DNA of 64,000 bases from Microcebus murinus (GCF_040939455.1 NC_134129.1:21714001-21778000); one strand, 5' to 3'. Counted from the stretch's first letter, positions 24,426 to 36,121 are shown. Notes: a model not told the origin generated them from the letters alone. Numbers and translations are program-made.

Positions 24426-25849
24426 ATATCAGCAATCTCCCTGTTCTGTTTCAATGCATCCATTCCTGGACAGAATCTCTTTTTTTTTAAGCTTTCCTTT
24501 TTCATCACTATATATATATATATATATAAATAACATTTGAAACAAGAGTAATGGCATAAATGAAAAGCATTTCCCAGTGATTGTTTGAATTCCTTTGAAA
24601 TAAAACATATTCATGGGCCCAACATGCATGTCCTCTGGGTGTGTTCTTGTTTAATATGTATGAGGGAGACAGAGTCCCAGGTCATGTTCCTTAACATTCT
24701 CCAAAGGAGGGAACCCTTTCCGTTCCCGCCGGGATGCCTTTCGAGATCTCCCAACTCTCAGGTTTTTCCACCCGTCTTTCGGGAACTGCCTCACACGCAG
24801 CCTTTCCCTATTTGCCGTTCGTTAGCCCTGATTAACTTAGGAGAAAAGCGATTACTGCCCATTTAACGCCCTGTCTTTATTTATATAAAGCATAGTTTGT
24901 CTCGGACTTATTTTTTGCTCCCGTTGGTCTCTGAGCCTTGAGCCAGCTGTGCGGATATTTGTTTTCGTTGCTCAACTCGGAGCCCTCTGGAATTTTTGGC
25001 TTCAAATCGGGTGTGTTTGGGGGTGGTTCCCCACAGTGCCTTTGCTCCCAGACCCTTTCCGTAGTGACGTTTATTCGTGTTCACCTGTAAGCCCCATTTC
25101 CTTGTACGGCTCCGTTTTTTATTTTTGTAGAAAAGTTAGAATCACCCACAAGCCTTCAACCCGGACAATTGCTTATCAAGTAAACCAGATAGTGGAAAAA
25201 AAAAAAAACATTTTATGGGAATGGAGAGAGATTGCTGACAACAGCTTAGGGATTCGGAGCAGCGACTAGCTTTAAAACCAGCAGTGTTTGGGCAAACAGC
25301 TTTTTCACGTGTCCCTGTAGTATCTCCAAAGTCCCTACTGTTTTACTCTGAAATCAGCGATTTTCGCGGGGAACATAATTAGAATAAAGTTTGCACTTGT
25401 ATACCACGGAACAGAGTCGGGCGAACGATGGCCACTGGGCCCCATCCCGACCCATGCCTGTTTTCGGAGCAGCTGAGGGTGGTTTTTGTATTTTTTAAAT
25501 GGTGACATTTTAAATGGTTATGTAAGTACCAACGTCATTTCCGTTTTATCTCTTGGCCCTCCGAGCCTAAAATATCTGAGGATGCAAAGGAGTTTGTCTA
25601 CCCTTGCTACAGAAGAGAGTTGGGAGGCATGTCCTGCAACTGACCCATATGAAATTGTTAGTATTTGATTGTTTCTGATCTACAAAAAAAAAAAAATGTT
25701 AATTTCATGTGGTTCAATCTAATATCATTTGAGGAGGTTTCTCTTTCAAGATGGCCAAAACTCTAACATGTGGCAGAAGTCCTTAATCTAGAATATGCAC
25801 ATACGTGGCCCATGCTTGTTTTTTTTTTTCACCAAATTTGAGGAGTTAC
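24426..25849. other. Unique intronic DNA
   Basis: No interspersed repeat recognised apart from a TA run; one of the longest repeat-free stretches in the window, continuing into the CpG-dense segment. Confidence 0.45.
24508..24530. repeat. (TA)n microsatellite
   Basis: Pure TA run of about 11 units. Confidence 0.9.
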
Positions 25850-26790
25850 ACATCTGCCGTCAGTCGGGGGCCTTTCCGGAACTTACCGGAAGGCTCCACG
25901 CTGCTCCGGCTAGAGCAGCCCAGTAGTGGCAAGGGAGCTCCCCTCTCTCACTGGACTCATCTGCGGATAAGTCGCGGCTCTCCAGGAGAAAACGCTTCTT
26001 CTCTTCCCTTTTCTGGGTGCCGGGAGCGTGCCGGCCACCCTCGTGATCCAGGTGGCCGCGGCTGCCGCCCTGGGGCTTCTGCCCAGCTTGTCGCTTGTGC
26101 CTCTTCGCACAGGTGCGATTGGGACTCACTGGCTGCCTCTTCCAGGGGGCACCTGTCTGCCCAACACACCCCCTGGAACCTTCTTTCTTCCCTGGAAACA
26201 GAATGTGGTTCGCACCCTCTCGGAGTCTCCCCCTCTGGTTTTTTTCTTTCCCCAGGTGTCGATTCCTCCGTCCAAGGCCTCGGCGCCATCCTTCGTTGCT
26301 TGGTTTGTTCTGCGTCCTTCCCCCCATCCCCACTTTTGTACCTCGCTTCTCCCCGTTATTGAGCGGGTTTCTCTGGCGGCTGCTCTCAGCTTAAGGAACT
26401 TCCAGCCCGGTGGCTACACCCGCCCTCAAGCCGCTCGGGGACTCTGTGCCCGGCAAGAAGGTCTCTGTCCCTGCAGAAGGGAACCGAGCTCAGGAGGAAA
26501 ACAACGTCCTCCAGGATTTACGATCCTGTCGTGAAGTGCGTCCGAGGTGCTACCGCTGCGCTCTGGGGTTGTTTTCGAGGCTCGGATGTCAAATTGGAGC
26601 TTTCATTTTTTTTTTCTGTTTTGGGGTCACTGTTCTGCCTTTCAAGGCTCTCCGCTTTCGGGGCAGGGTGCCGTTCTTCGGTGGAATGTGGAAAGGCATC
26701 CTCCGGGCACCAAAACAAGAACAAGCGCTAGAGCTGGCCTTTCCTGACTCTGTGTGCAGGTGTTTGTGCCTGTGTTAATACCGGAGTTTT
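25850..26790. promoter_or_regulatory. CpG-dense unique stretch, possible CpG island or alternative promoter
   Basis: Unlike neighbouring introns, this non-repeat stretch has frequent CpGs, especially 25860-26070 and 26340-26720. No TATA box or clear first-exon donor was identified. Several open frames cross it on both strands, as expected of GC-rich DNA, and none resembles a known protein. It lies about 2 kb downstream of the candidate exon at 23618. A promoter role is speculative. Confidence 0.3.
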
Positions 26791-26801
26791 AAAATTAGGG
26801 T

Positions 26802-27877
26802 CCCCTGCTGCGTAGCGATGTTTTGCTCAACAACAGCGTGTGCTGTGGTGGCCACGTGCCATCGTGATACCGTATTCTCACGCTACATTTTTTATATGTA
26901 GATACACAAATGCTCACCGTCGAGTTGCAGTGGCCTGCAGCGGTCAATGCGGTAACATGCGGTGCAGGTGAGGAGGAACAGGCTGCACCGTGTAGCCCAG
27001 GTGTGCAGTATCAGTGAGGTAACATGCAGTGCAGGTGTGCAGGTGAGGAGGAACAGGCTGCACCATGTAGCCCAGGTGTGCAGTATCAGTGAGGTAATGT
27101 GCGGTGCAGGTGTGCAGGTGAGGAGGAACAGGCTGCACCGTGTAGCCAGGTGTGCAGTATCAGTGAGGTAACATGCAGTGCAGGTGTACAGTTGAGGAGC
27201 AACAGGCTGCACCATGTAGCCCAGGTGTGCAGTGTCAATGCAGTAACATGCAGTGCAGGTGTGCAGGTGAGGAGGAACAGGCTGCACCGTGTAGCCCAGG
27301 TGTGCATTATCAGTGAGGTAACATGCAGTGCAGGTGTGCAGTGGAGGAGCAACAGGCTGCACCATGTAGCCCAGGTGTGCAGTATCAGTGAGGTAACATG
27401 CGGTGCAGGTGTGCAGGTGAGGAGGAACAGGCTGCACCGTGTAGCCCAGGTGTGCAGTATCAGTGTGGTAACATGCAGTGCAGGTGTGCAGTTGAGGAGC
27501 AACAGGCTGCACCATGTAGCCCAGGTGTGCAGTGTCAGTGCAGTAACATGCGGTGCAGGTGTGCAGGTGAGGAGGAACAGGCTGCACCGTGTAGCCCAGG
27601 TGTGCAGTGTCAGTGCAGTAACATGCAGTGCAGGTGTGCAGGTGAGGAGGAACAGGCTGCACCGTGTAGCCCAGGTGTGCAGTATCAGTGTGGTAACATG
27701 CAGTGCAAGTGTGCAGGTGAGGAGGAACAGGCTACCTCGTCCTGTAGCCCAGGTGTGCAGCAGGCTGTGCCGTCGAGGTCTGTGTAGGTAGCTGTGTGTG
27801 ATGTTCACACAGTGACAAACTCCCTGGACGATGCATTTCTCAGATTGCGTCCGTGTCGTTAAGCGATGCATGACTGT
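26802..27877 (+). mobile_element. MER2/Tigger-type DNA transposon fossil, expanded internally
   Basis: Left part GCTGCGTAGCGATGTTTTGC..GATACCGTATTCTCACGCTAC..TAGATACACAAATGCTCACC and right part GATGTTCACACAGTGAC..GATGCATTTCTCAG..CGTTAAGCGATGCATGACTG match my knowledge of MER2, a pogo/Tigger-derived non-autonomous element. Its middle has been replaced by a tandem array (next entry). Orientation is as in the usual MER2 consensus as I recall it. Confidence 0.75.
26952..27771. repeat. 75-bp minisatellite, about 11 units, with 150-bp higher-order pattern
   Basis: The word GTAACATG (or GTAATGTG) starts units at 26952, 27019, 27094, 27168, 27243, 27318, 27393, 27468, 27543, 27618 and 27693, giving spacings of 67, 75, 74 and then a regular 75. 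Two unit types alternate: GAGGAGGAAC..CACCGTG and GAGGAGCAAC..CACCATG. The second type recurs at 27168, 27318 and 27468. Because 75 is 25 codons, long frames stay open on both strands; these are not genes. Confidence 0.93.
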
Positions 27878-28191
27878 GTTCCAGAAGTTGCTGACAAAAC
27901 GGGATCCTTGTTTATCATCTCTTGCACCTGTTTATTCCCCGAGCCGCTCCCACCTCGGCTGCTGCCGTGGTCCGGACTGTCACGGCCACCTCCAGACCTC
28001 TGGCCGACAGATTCAGCTCTTGCATAGTGGCCAAACTCACCTGACAGAGGCACAGCTCTGATGAGGCTATTTCCCTGCTGAAAATGTTCGGTGTGCCCCC
28101 ACTAGTTCAAAAGGACACCCTGATATTTGAGTACTCTGCGTCTTCTTTCACTGCTCCTAAGTTTTAATAGCCATCACTCGTGATGAGCAAT
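27878..28191. other. Unique intronic DNA
   Basis: Nothing recognised. Confidence 0.4.
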
Positions 28192-28524
28192 TGTTGTTTT
28201 TTTTTTGAGACAGAGTCTCAGTCTATTGCCCGGGCTTGAGTGCCGTGGTGTCAGCCTAGCTCACAGCAACCTCAATCTCCTGGGCTCAAGCGATCCTCCT
28301 GCCTCAGCCTCCCGAGTAGCTGGGACTACAAGCATGGGCCACCACGCCCGGTTAATTTTTTCTATATCTATTTTTCGTCGGCCAATTAATTTCTTTCTGT
28401 TTTTAGTAGAGACGGGGGGGTCTCGCTCTTGCTCAGGCTGGTTTCGAACTCCCGACCTTGAGTGATCCTCCCGCCTCGGCCTCCCAGAGTGCCGGATGAC
28501 AGGCGTGAGCCTCCGCGCCCGGCC
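28192..28524 (-). mobile_element. Alu
   Basis: Reverse dimeric Alu; target duplication not seen. Confidence 0.92.
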
Positions 28525-29215
28525 TCACCTGGCCGGTTGTCCAGGCGGTTTGTGAATCAGGCGCTCCCGGTGTCTGGGGCAGCCTGCCCTCTTCCCAGCT
28601 TAGGGGAAGCCAGGCCGGTGTGAGCACAGAAGGAGGGACGGGCGTGGGCCTGCGTTTTCGGGGCCACCTTTGTTTGGCGTCTGGCTCTGACTCCTGACTT
28701 CCGCCTTCCTTCCTGCCCCTTGGTTTGACGACGGCAAAGCGATTGTGGCTGGCGGTAGAAGGGGGCCTGGTGGTTGTTTGTGAGCACGCATCCTGTGCTG
28801 AAGGGAACATCCTGCTCCTGGGGCGGCCTCGGCCAGGGTCGGGGCTGAGTGCCGGCTCCCGCCCCGTCTCAGGGAGCCGCCCTGGCCGGGCGTCCTCTCC
28901 CAGGCCTCTGTGCAGGTCCCGGAAGGGACTGCAGGCCGTTCCGGGGTAAGGAGCTGATGACACCTTTGTGGAAGAAAACCCTGACGTAGACGAGCAGGCA
29001 CAGAGCTCGCAGCTCGGGCTTATGTTTTCCAAGCGTCTCCACTACTCCCTCCTTTTTCTTCTCTGACCGTCCCTCTCTCCTTCCCTCCTCCTGCTCTCCC
29101 TCCCTTCCTCCTCCCTCCCTCCTTCTGCTGGTTCCTCCCCTCCTTTTTAGAAGAGTTGCTAATGGTGCAGGGGTAGTAAGAGGAACTGCTCTTGTTTTGG
29201 TCTTTGATTATGGTT
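28525..29215. other. GC-rich unique DNA
   Basis: CpG-containing unique sequence to about 29030, then a pyrimidine-rich CTCC tract to 29140. Overlapping open frames on the minus strand are unconvincing. Confidence 0.4.
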
Positions 29216-29348
<133 letters not shown>

Positions 29349-29617
29349 TTTTGACAGAGTCTCACCCTATTGCCCAGGCTAGAGTGCTGTGGCATCAGCC
29401 TAGCTCACAGCAACCTCCAACTCCTGGGCTCAAGCGATCCTCCTGCCTCAGCCTCCCGAGAGTAGCTGGGACTACTACAGGCATGCGCCACCATGCCCGG
29501 CTACTTTTTTCTATATATTTTTAGTTAGATAATTAATTTCTTTCTATTTATAGCAGAGACGGGGGGATCTCACTCCCAGAGTGCTAGGATGACAGGCATG
29601 AGCCACCGCGCCCGGCC
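29349..29617 (-). mobile_element. Alu with internal deletion
   Basis: Reverse Alu; the left arm jumps from GACGGGGGGATCTCACT to CCCAGAGTGC, losing about 60 bases. Confidence 0.9.
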
Positions 29618-29624
29618 TACATTG

Positions 29625-29795
29625 ACTATTTACCAGGCATCACATTACGACTTTCTATATGTTAACCATTTCGATCCTCGAACCAGCCCGGGAAGAGGGA
29701 AAACGATCACTACCCACACTTTATAGATGAGGGGACAGGCGGCGAGATACTAAAAAACTTGCTGGAAGCCACGTATCTAGCAGATGGTGAAGCAA
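29625..29795 (-). repeat. MIR SINE
   Basis: Reverse-orientation phrases: TTTACCAGGCATCAC, ACACTTTATAGATGAGGGG, AAACTTGCTGGAAGCCACG. Confidence 0.7.
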
Positions 29796-30029
29796 TGTTG
29801 TTTCGGACCTCGCTGAACCTCAGTCCTCTCCTCTCAAAAGCAAAAGTAATATTTACCGCACATGGTTACTGTGCAGAAACGGGATAAACACACAAACAGC
29901 AATGGAAAATAACACTTGGACTCCCCCTCCCTCCTGGCATTTCCGGGACTCTTCCAAAGCACAACACGGAGACGTTTAATTAGACGAGAACAAGGAGATG
30001 AGAAAAGTGCCTGCCATGCTTTCATGGGT

Positions 30030-30140
30030 GCCGTCTCCTTTGTGCGTCACGAGGCCCTTTGGAAGTGAACCCCACCATCCCCGTTTCACAGATGAGAGAG
30101 ACCGAGGGACGCACAGGTGGACCTACTGCTGAGGACTGAA
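30030..30140 (-). repeat. MIR SINE fragment
   Basis: CCATCCCCGTTTCACAGATG followed by an A/G-rich tail is the reverse MIR core. Confidence 0.5.
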
Positions 30141-30331
30141 CCAGGGTTGCAGTCCACACGTGCACGTGGTTTTTCTAGCGGTTTCTGAGGGATTTGAGGA
30201 CAGGCACAGACAAGTCTCCTAGTTCCCTTTGTCTCCCCCCGGGTAGCCTGCAAATCCCACACAGAACCGATGCTCACGGGACATGCGGACGCTAACCTTT
30301 CCCTGAGAAATCAAGATTAAAAACCACAATC

Positions 30332-30637
30332 ATACTCTGGGAGGCCGAGGCGGGAGGATCGCTCAAGGTCAGGAGTTCGAAGCCAGCCTGAGCAAGAGTG
30401 AGACCCCCATCTCTACTAAAAATAGAATGAAAATTAATTGGCAAACTAAAATATATAGAAAAAATTAGCCTGGCATGGCGGCACATGCCTGTCGTCCCAG
30501 CTACTCAGAAGGAGGCTGAGGCAGGAGGATCGCTTGAGCCCAGGAGTTGGAGGTTGCTGTGAGCTAGGCTGACGCCACGGCACTCACTCTAGCCGGGGCA
30601 ACAGAGCGAGACTCTGTCTCAAAAAAAAAAAAAAAAT
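30332..30637 (+). mobile_element. 5'-truncated Alu
   Basis: Begins at ACTCTGGGAGGCCGAGG, missing about 40 bases of the left arm, and ends in an A-run of 15. Confidence 0.88.
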
Positions 30638-30654
30638 TCTGGAATCATTGGACC

Positions 30655-30800
30655 AGGATCGGAGCCTGGGCCCCACTGTTTCTTAGCGCCTTATGTTATG
30701 CAAGTTTCTTAACCTTTTGCAGCTTGGTGTCCGGTGTGAAACAAGGAGACAAATGCCACCTACCTCCTAGGACTTGAGTGAGAACTGAAAGAGCTGGTCA
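30655..30800 (+). repeat. MIR SINE, diverged
   Basis: AAGTTTCTTAACCTTTTGC, GTGTGAAACAAGGAGAC and ACTTGAGTGAGAACTGAAAG follow MIR order. Confidence 0.55.
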
Positions 30801-30883
30801 CCAGGGCAGTGGCCCAGTCTGTCACTCAGGCCCAGAAGGCAAGCCCAGAACGGAACTTCTGGGGGCATTTCCCTTTCTCATTA

Positions 30884-31063
30884 CATGAGGTGAAAGAACA
30901 ACGTGAATCTGAATTAGAAAAAAAAAAAAAAAATCAGAGACGAGGTGACAGAACTCAAGAAGAAATTAGAAATTATTAAAAAAATTATTGTAGAAATAAA
31001 TTGTAAGTTAGAACACAAGAGTTTTAGATTTTGTTTATTTATTTATTCATGGAGACGAGTCTC
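30884..31063. repeat. Copy 1 of a ~165-bp direct duplication
   Basis: Shares GAGGTGAAAGAACA(A/T)CGTGAATC, then GGTGACAGAACT, then AAATAAATTGTAAGTTAGAACACAA with 34358-34530, and ends with about 15 bases of an Alu head (GAGACGAGTCTCTGG) that then stops. An A-run is expanded. Confidence 0.85.
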
Positions 31064-31455
31064 TGGTTGAATCTGACCACAACCGTAGAAGGGCCTGGCT
31101 CCTAGCACTGTCTCGCTCAAAAATCTGGCCTGGAATCTTTGAGTTTCCTTGGAGGTATACTTTCACCTGCCTCTCCTCCCCCTTAAAACGTGTCTTAGAG
31201 CTTGGAGGGGAACAGAGACAGACATAGTTTTTCCATCTTCTTTTGGGTTCAAAGCACCCCATTCCCTCTCCCCCAGTACTGCGCTACAGGACTAGTATAT
31301 CCAGCGGTGAGACTGTGTAAACTGAGTCACACGATACACCAACAATTTCCCGTGTGTGGTCTGTGCCAGGCAGAGATTTTCCTCCTTAGTTTCATTCGGC
31401 CTCACGTCCAAGACAGGACAGGGGAATTGATGATGAGTTTCTCTAAGAAAGATTA

Positions 31456-31905
31456 CCGTGTTTCCCCGAAAATAAGACAGGGACTTATGTTTATTTTTCC
31501 TCAAGAAGACACCCTAGGGCTTATTTTCAGGGGATGTGTTATTTCTTTTAAGTACGGCACAACCACCTACATTTATTCAAATAGCGTGAAGTCGTCTTCT
31601 TCTGGAACATCATCCTCACTCTCCAAACCCCGAATCCCATCCTGAATGTCTTGCGACTCTGTTTCCTTTAGAACCACTGGCCCCGATCTCTCCTGTGGAG
31701 CACTAGAGCTCTCACGGGGCGGATGAGAAGGGCTGCTCATGTTCTTTCCCGCTCCGCGACGACACGCATGGGTTGTGCAGATGCGCTGCGCAGCCACGCC
31801 CGTCACTAGGGCTGATTTTCGGGGTAGGGCTTTTATGGCCCACATGCTCAGAAATCCTGCTGGGGCTTGTATTGTTGGGTGGGTCTTATTTTCGGGGAAA
31901 CACGG
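31456..31905 (-). mobile_element. TA-target MITE, copy 7 (core A, 1 satellite unit)
   Basis: TA flanks and near-perfect inverted ends. The core frame on the minus strand is open from the satellite to EEDDFTLFE near 31573 and even extends beyond the element. Confidence 0.92.
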
Positions 31906-31907
31906 TA

Positions 31908-32990
31908 GGTTCCCCAGAAGGACAGATGGAGAGGTCGGGTCCCGAGTGTGCTGACTCTGCCCCCCAGGGCTGCTCCCAGCCTCCCCCTCCCTGCCTGTCA
32001 CCAGAGCCTGGGGCGTCCCTGCCGTGGGGCGGAGCTGCCCTTGTGGTTGTCCTTCAGATGGAGGGCCACCAAGAGACCCAGGCAGCCCCGTGGGGCAGCT
32101 GGAAATCTCTTATTCAAAAACTCATGCATTGCACGTCAGAAGAAACCATTTTCCTTGGCCAATTTAGCAAGATCCTTGCTCTTTCGTTTCCTTTAATAAT
32201 CTTGTTAAAGAGAAAACAAAAAGAAAAAAACACAAACGCAGAGAAGACCATCTGCTTTACGAGGTAGTTCATCTCTTCTGAGGTTTGCTCCAACGGGCGT
32301 AGGAAGGCGAGTTAGGCACCCGAAAGCTTCATCTCGTTCTGGTTGGGGATTGTTCCCTTGGGTTCTTTTCAGCCCCCGCCCCGGGCATTTCTCCGGATAT
32401 TTAGGGTATCTTGGAGTGCAGAATTTAGGAAGAATGTTGTCTTTGTTCCAAGAATAGGCGCCGTGGGCTGTTTGCCAGAGGGAGCCGAACTTTCACAACG
32501 GGGAGATTCATTGGTTTTTAAAGTTCGTCCCTGCGCTACGGGAAGTCTATTACCACGTTTTCCGAGCTGTGGAGTAAAACCTGTCAAACATAGCGTGGCG
32601 AGCAGATGGGTGCTTGGCATCTTCCTTTTCATAAACCCTAAACCTAGTCTTCCTTAGGAAAACTCAGCCTCATCACCTTTCACCCAGAGCTTTAGTTTAG
32701 GAATGGAAGACATGCATGAGGGAGGGGTTACTTCTTTATTTTTTGTTTTTAAAGACATGTGGGTGTATATCTCTCACACATACAGCTTCCTATACAGACT
32801 TTTTCAAATTGAAAATAACTGTTTTGCTGTGACTATAAAAATACTTCATGCCCATTATAAAAAATTTTAGATAAATCAGCAACGTATAAAACATTAGAAG
32901 GTATTTTTCTAAATCCAGCCACCCAGAGGTTACCGCTGCTAACATTTTCATGAGCTTTTCTATTCGTTCATTTACCAACCGTTGGTATGT
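31908..32990. other. Unique intronic DNA
   Basis: GC-rich at its left, AT-rich at its right, where 32800-32975 (TTTAGATAAATCAGCAACG, AGCCACCCAGAGGTTACC) looks like an old L1 piece. Confidence 0.4.
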
Positions 32991-32991
32991 A

Positions 32992-33440
32992 CCGTGTTTC
33001 CCCGAAAATAAGACCTACCTATCAAACAGGCCCCACCAGGATTTCTAAGCATGTGCGCCATAGAAGCCCTACCCCGAAAATCAGCCCCAGTGACGGGCGT
33101 GGCTGCGCAGCGCATCTGCACAACCCATGCGTGTCGTCGCGGAGCGGGAAAGAACACGAGCAGCCCTTCTCATCCGCCCCGTGAGAGCTCTAGTGCTCCA
33201 CGGGAGAGATCGGGGCCGGTGGTTCTAAAGGAAACAGAGTCGCAAGATATTCAGGATGGGATTCGGGGTTTGGAGAGTGAGGATGATGTTCCAGAAGAAG
33301 ACGACTTCACTCTATTTGAATCAATGTAGATGGTTGTACCGTGTTTAAAAAAAATAACACATCCCCTGAAAGTAAGCCCTAGGGTGTCTTCTTGAGGAAA
33401 AATAAATATAAGACCCTGCCTTATTTTTGGGGAAACACAG
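32992..33440 (+). mobile_element. TA-target MITE, copy 8 (core A, 1 satellite unit)
   Basis: Left flank TA, right end mutated to CACAG followed by TC. The open frame 33051-33329 begins in the left subterminal region (MCAIEALPRKSAPVTG) and ends at FTLFESM with a stop. With only one satellite unit, the frame stays open from near the left end. Confidence 0.92.
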
Positions 33441-33644
33441 TCGTGAACCTCTGGTATGTGCCACTCACTAGAAATACATTCATGAATGAAACAGACATGG
33501 TCCCTTCCCTCAAAGAGGGAGACATTAAAAAGATCATATAAATTTAAAAAGTATATATGGAATTTTGTAAAAGGACGGAACACCAACAAGGTTAAATCTC
33601 ATATAAACTTACTATTTAAAAAAAAAAACGAAACAGAATAATAT

Positions 33645-34303
33645 CCTTGCTGATGATGAAAACATGCCAAAAGTCATGCTCAGAAATGTTTTTGGCAGCA
33701 CTACAATTCACTATTGCAAGGATGTGGAAACAACCCAAGTGCCCGTCAATTCATGACTGGATAATTAAAATTTGGTATATGTTTACAACGGAATATTACT
33801 CAATTCTAAGAAACAACAGCGAGCTAGCACCGCTTATATTATCCTGGATTGAGCTTAAGTCCATTATCCAAAGTGAGGCAACACGAGATCAGAAAAATGG
33901 GCTCCACATGTACTCACCATCAAATTGGTGCTGACTGATTTTCAATATGGCGCTCAAAGGCAGGTGGGGGTATTCACCAGAGATTCAGGGGGACAGGCCG
34001 ACATCTGAGAGACATGACGAACAGTGTGGAGGGGGAGGGCATACCTCTAACCTTTGCTAAGTAAAGGCAACATTATAAAATCTAACCAAAATGTTATAAA
34101 GAAAACAACAAAGAACATTTATCGGGTGTCGGGCAGGTGGGGGGAGGGATGGGTACATACATACATGATAAGTGCAATGTGCATTGTCGGGGGGATGGAC
34201 ACGCTTGAAGCTCTGACTCGAGGGGGGAAAGAAGGCAATAGCAATGTATGTAACCTTAACATTCGTACCCCCTTATTATGCTGAAATAAATTAAAAAAAA
34301 AAG
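33645..34303 (+). mobile_element. 5'-truncated L1, ORF2 C-terminus plus 3'UTR
   Basis: The frame near 33647-33934 has L1 ORF2 end motifs ([32 protein letters not shown]), then an L1 3'UTR with TACATACATACATGATAAG and a terminal AATAAATTAAAAAAAAAA. Flanks CGAAACAGAATAATAT and CGAAACCATAATAT form a likely target duplication. The 3'UTR GAAAGAAGGCAATAGC differs from the two minus-strand L1s below, suggesting another subfamily. Confidence 0.85.
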
Positions 34304-34357
34304 ATCGAAACCATAATATGCTATTTCAAAAGAAGGTAACAGAGATTATTATAAAAT

Positions 34358-34530
34358 CATATGAGGTGAAAGAACATCGTGAATCCGAATTAGAAAAAAA
34401 ACAGAGACAAGGTGACAGAACTTTAAGAAGAAATTAGAAATTATAAAAAAATAATTTTAGAAATAAATTGTAAGTTAGAACACAAAGATTTGCAATTTTA
34501 TTTATTTATTTGTTTATTCACTGAGACTGG
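34358..34530. repeat. Copy 2 of the ~165-bp direct duplication (likely source)
   Basis: Continues into a complete old Alu at 34498, so this copy is probably the original. One frame reads EVKEHRESELEKKQR, coiled-coil-like; in copy 1 the following part reads EVTELKKKLEIIKKI. Confidence 0.8.
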
Positions 34531-34786
34531 GTCTCTCTCTGTCACCCCGGCTGGAGTGCAGTGGTTAGATTGTAGCTCACGGCAGCCTTGAACTCCTGGT
34601 CCAAATGGTCTTCCCACATCAGCCTCAGCAAGGACGACAGGCACCCAGCGAATTTTGGTTTCTTTGTAGAGATGAGGTCTTGCTGTGTTGCCCGGGCTGG
34701 TCTCCAATTCCTGGGCTCAAGCTACCCTCCCGCCTTGGCCTCCCAAAGTGGTAGGATCACAGGCGTGAGCTCCCACGCCTGGCTCC
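34498..34786 (-). mobile_element. Old Alu (AluJ-like)
   Basis: Reverse, with CTGGAGTGCAGTGG wording and heavy divergence; its tail end is shared with the duplicated segment at 34358-34530. Confidence 0.85.
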
Positions 34787-35025
34787 TAAAAATATTTTTA
34801 TGAAAGAGTGACTCTGTACCTACCTACTACCTTTCTCTCAGCTTTTCATTATTATAATTTTCAGACAGAAAAATTGAAAGCATTGTCTAGGGAATGCCTG
34901 TGTACTCATTATACTGTTTTTTTTTTTTAATTCCGTGACATATAGAAAAGATCTTTCTATGTAACTAAACATAGAAGCATCCTCACTGTTAAGTGATGCA
35001 TAGTATTGCATGGTAGGGTGTGGTA

Positions 35026-35474
35026 CCATGTTTCCCCGAAAATAAGGCAGGGTCTTATATCTATTTTTCCGCAAGAAGACACCCTAGGGCTTATTTTCAG
35101 GGGATGTATTATTTTTTTTCAAGTACGGTACCACCGTCTACATTGATTCAAATAGAGTGAAGTCGTCTTCTTCTGGAACATCATCCTCACTCTCCAAACC
35201 CCGAATCCCATCCGGAATGTCTTGCGACTCTATTTCCTTTAGAACCACTGGCCCCGATCTCTCCTGTGGAGCACTAGAGCTCTCACGGGGCGGATGGGAA
35301 GGGCTGCTCGTGTTCTTTCCCGCTCCGCGACGACACGCATGGGTTGTGCAGGTGCGCTGCGCAGCCACGCCTGTCACTAGGGCTGATTTTCGGGGTAGGG
35401 CTTCTATTGAGCACATGCTCAGAAATCCTGCTGGGGCTTATTGTATGGGTAGATCTTATTTTCAGGAAACACGG
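35026..35474 (-). mobile_element. TA-target MITE, copy 9 (core A, 1 satellite unit)
   Basis: TA flanks. The minus-strand frame 35138-35416 is open and parallel to that of copy 8, including SEDDVPEEDDFTLFESM. Confidence 0.92.
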
Positions 35475-35784
35475 TAACTGACCAGAACAAGTCCCAGCTC
35501 AGCCCAGAACCAGAGGAGTCGGACTGCAAAGTCACAGAGCGGGGGGCAGGGATGCAGGGAGGCTATTGATCGGGCCACCAATGCCGTCAGCCCCTACCTC
35601 TGGGCAATGGCATATTTTAAATGGGCACTTCTTAGAAGCATTGAGCATCACTGTTATTTCTGAACTGCAGATATTAATGCCTTTGAAATATGAAAATTAG
35701 GGATCAGGTATTTTTGTGTGGGGAAGCATAAAGCTTCTTCATTTAAACACTTTCTGGTTAAGGGGTTATAAAGGTAATTACTCT

Positions 35785-36121
<337 letters not shown>

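Noticed and set aside
25805..26534. Several overlapping open frames of 100-185 codons
   Set aside because: They occur in nearly all frames of a CpG-dense stretch, as expected when stop codons are scarce; none resembles a protein family.
26892..27871. Long open frames of about 230-260 codons on both strands, rich in Cys and His
   Set aside because: They come from the 75-bp tandem array, whose length is a multiple of three; every frame without a stop in one unit stays open. The array sits in a transposon fossil.
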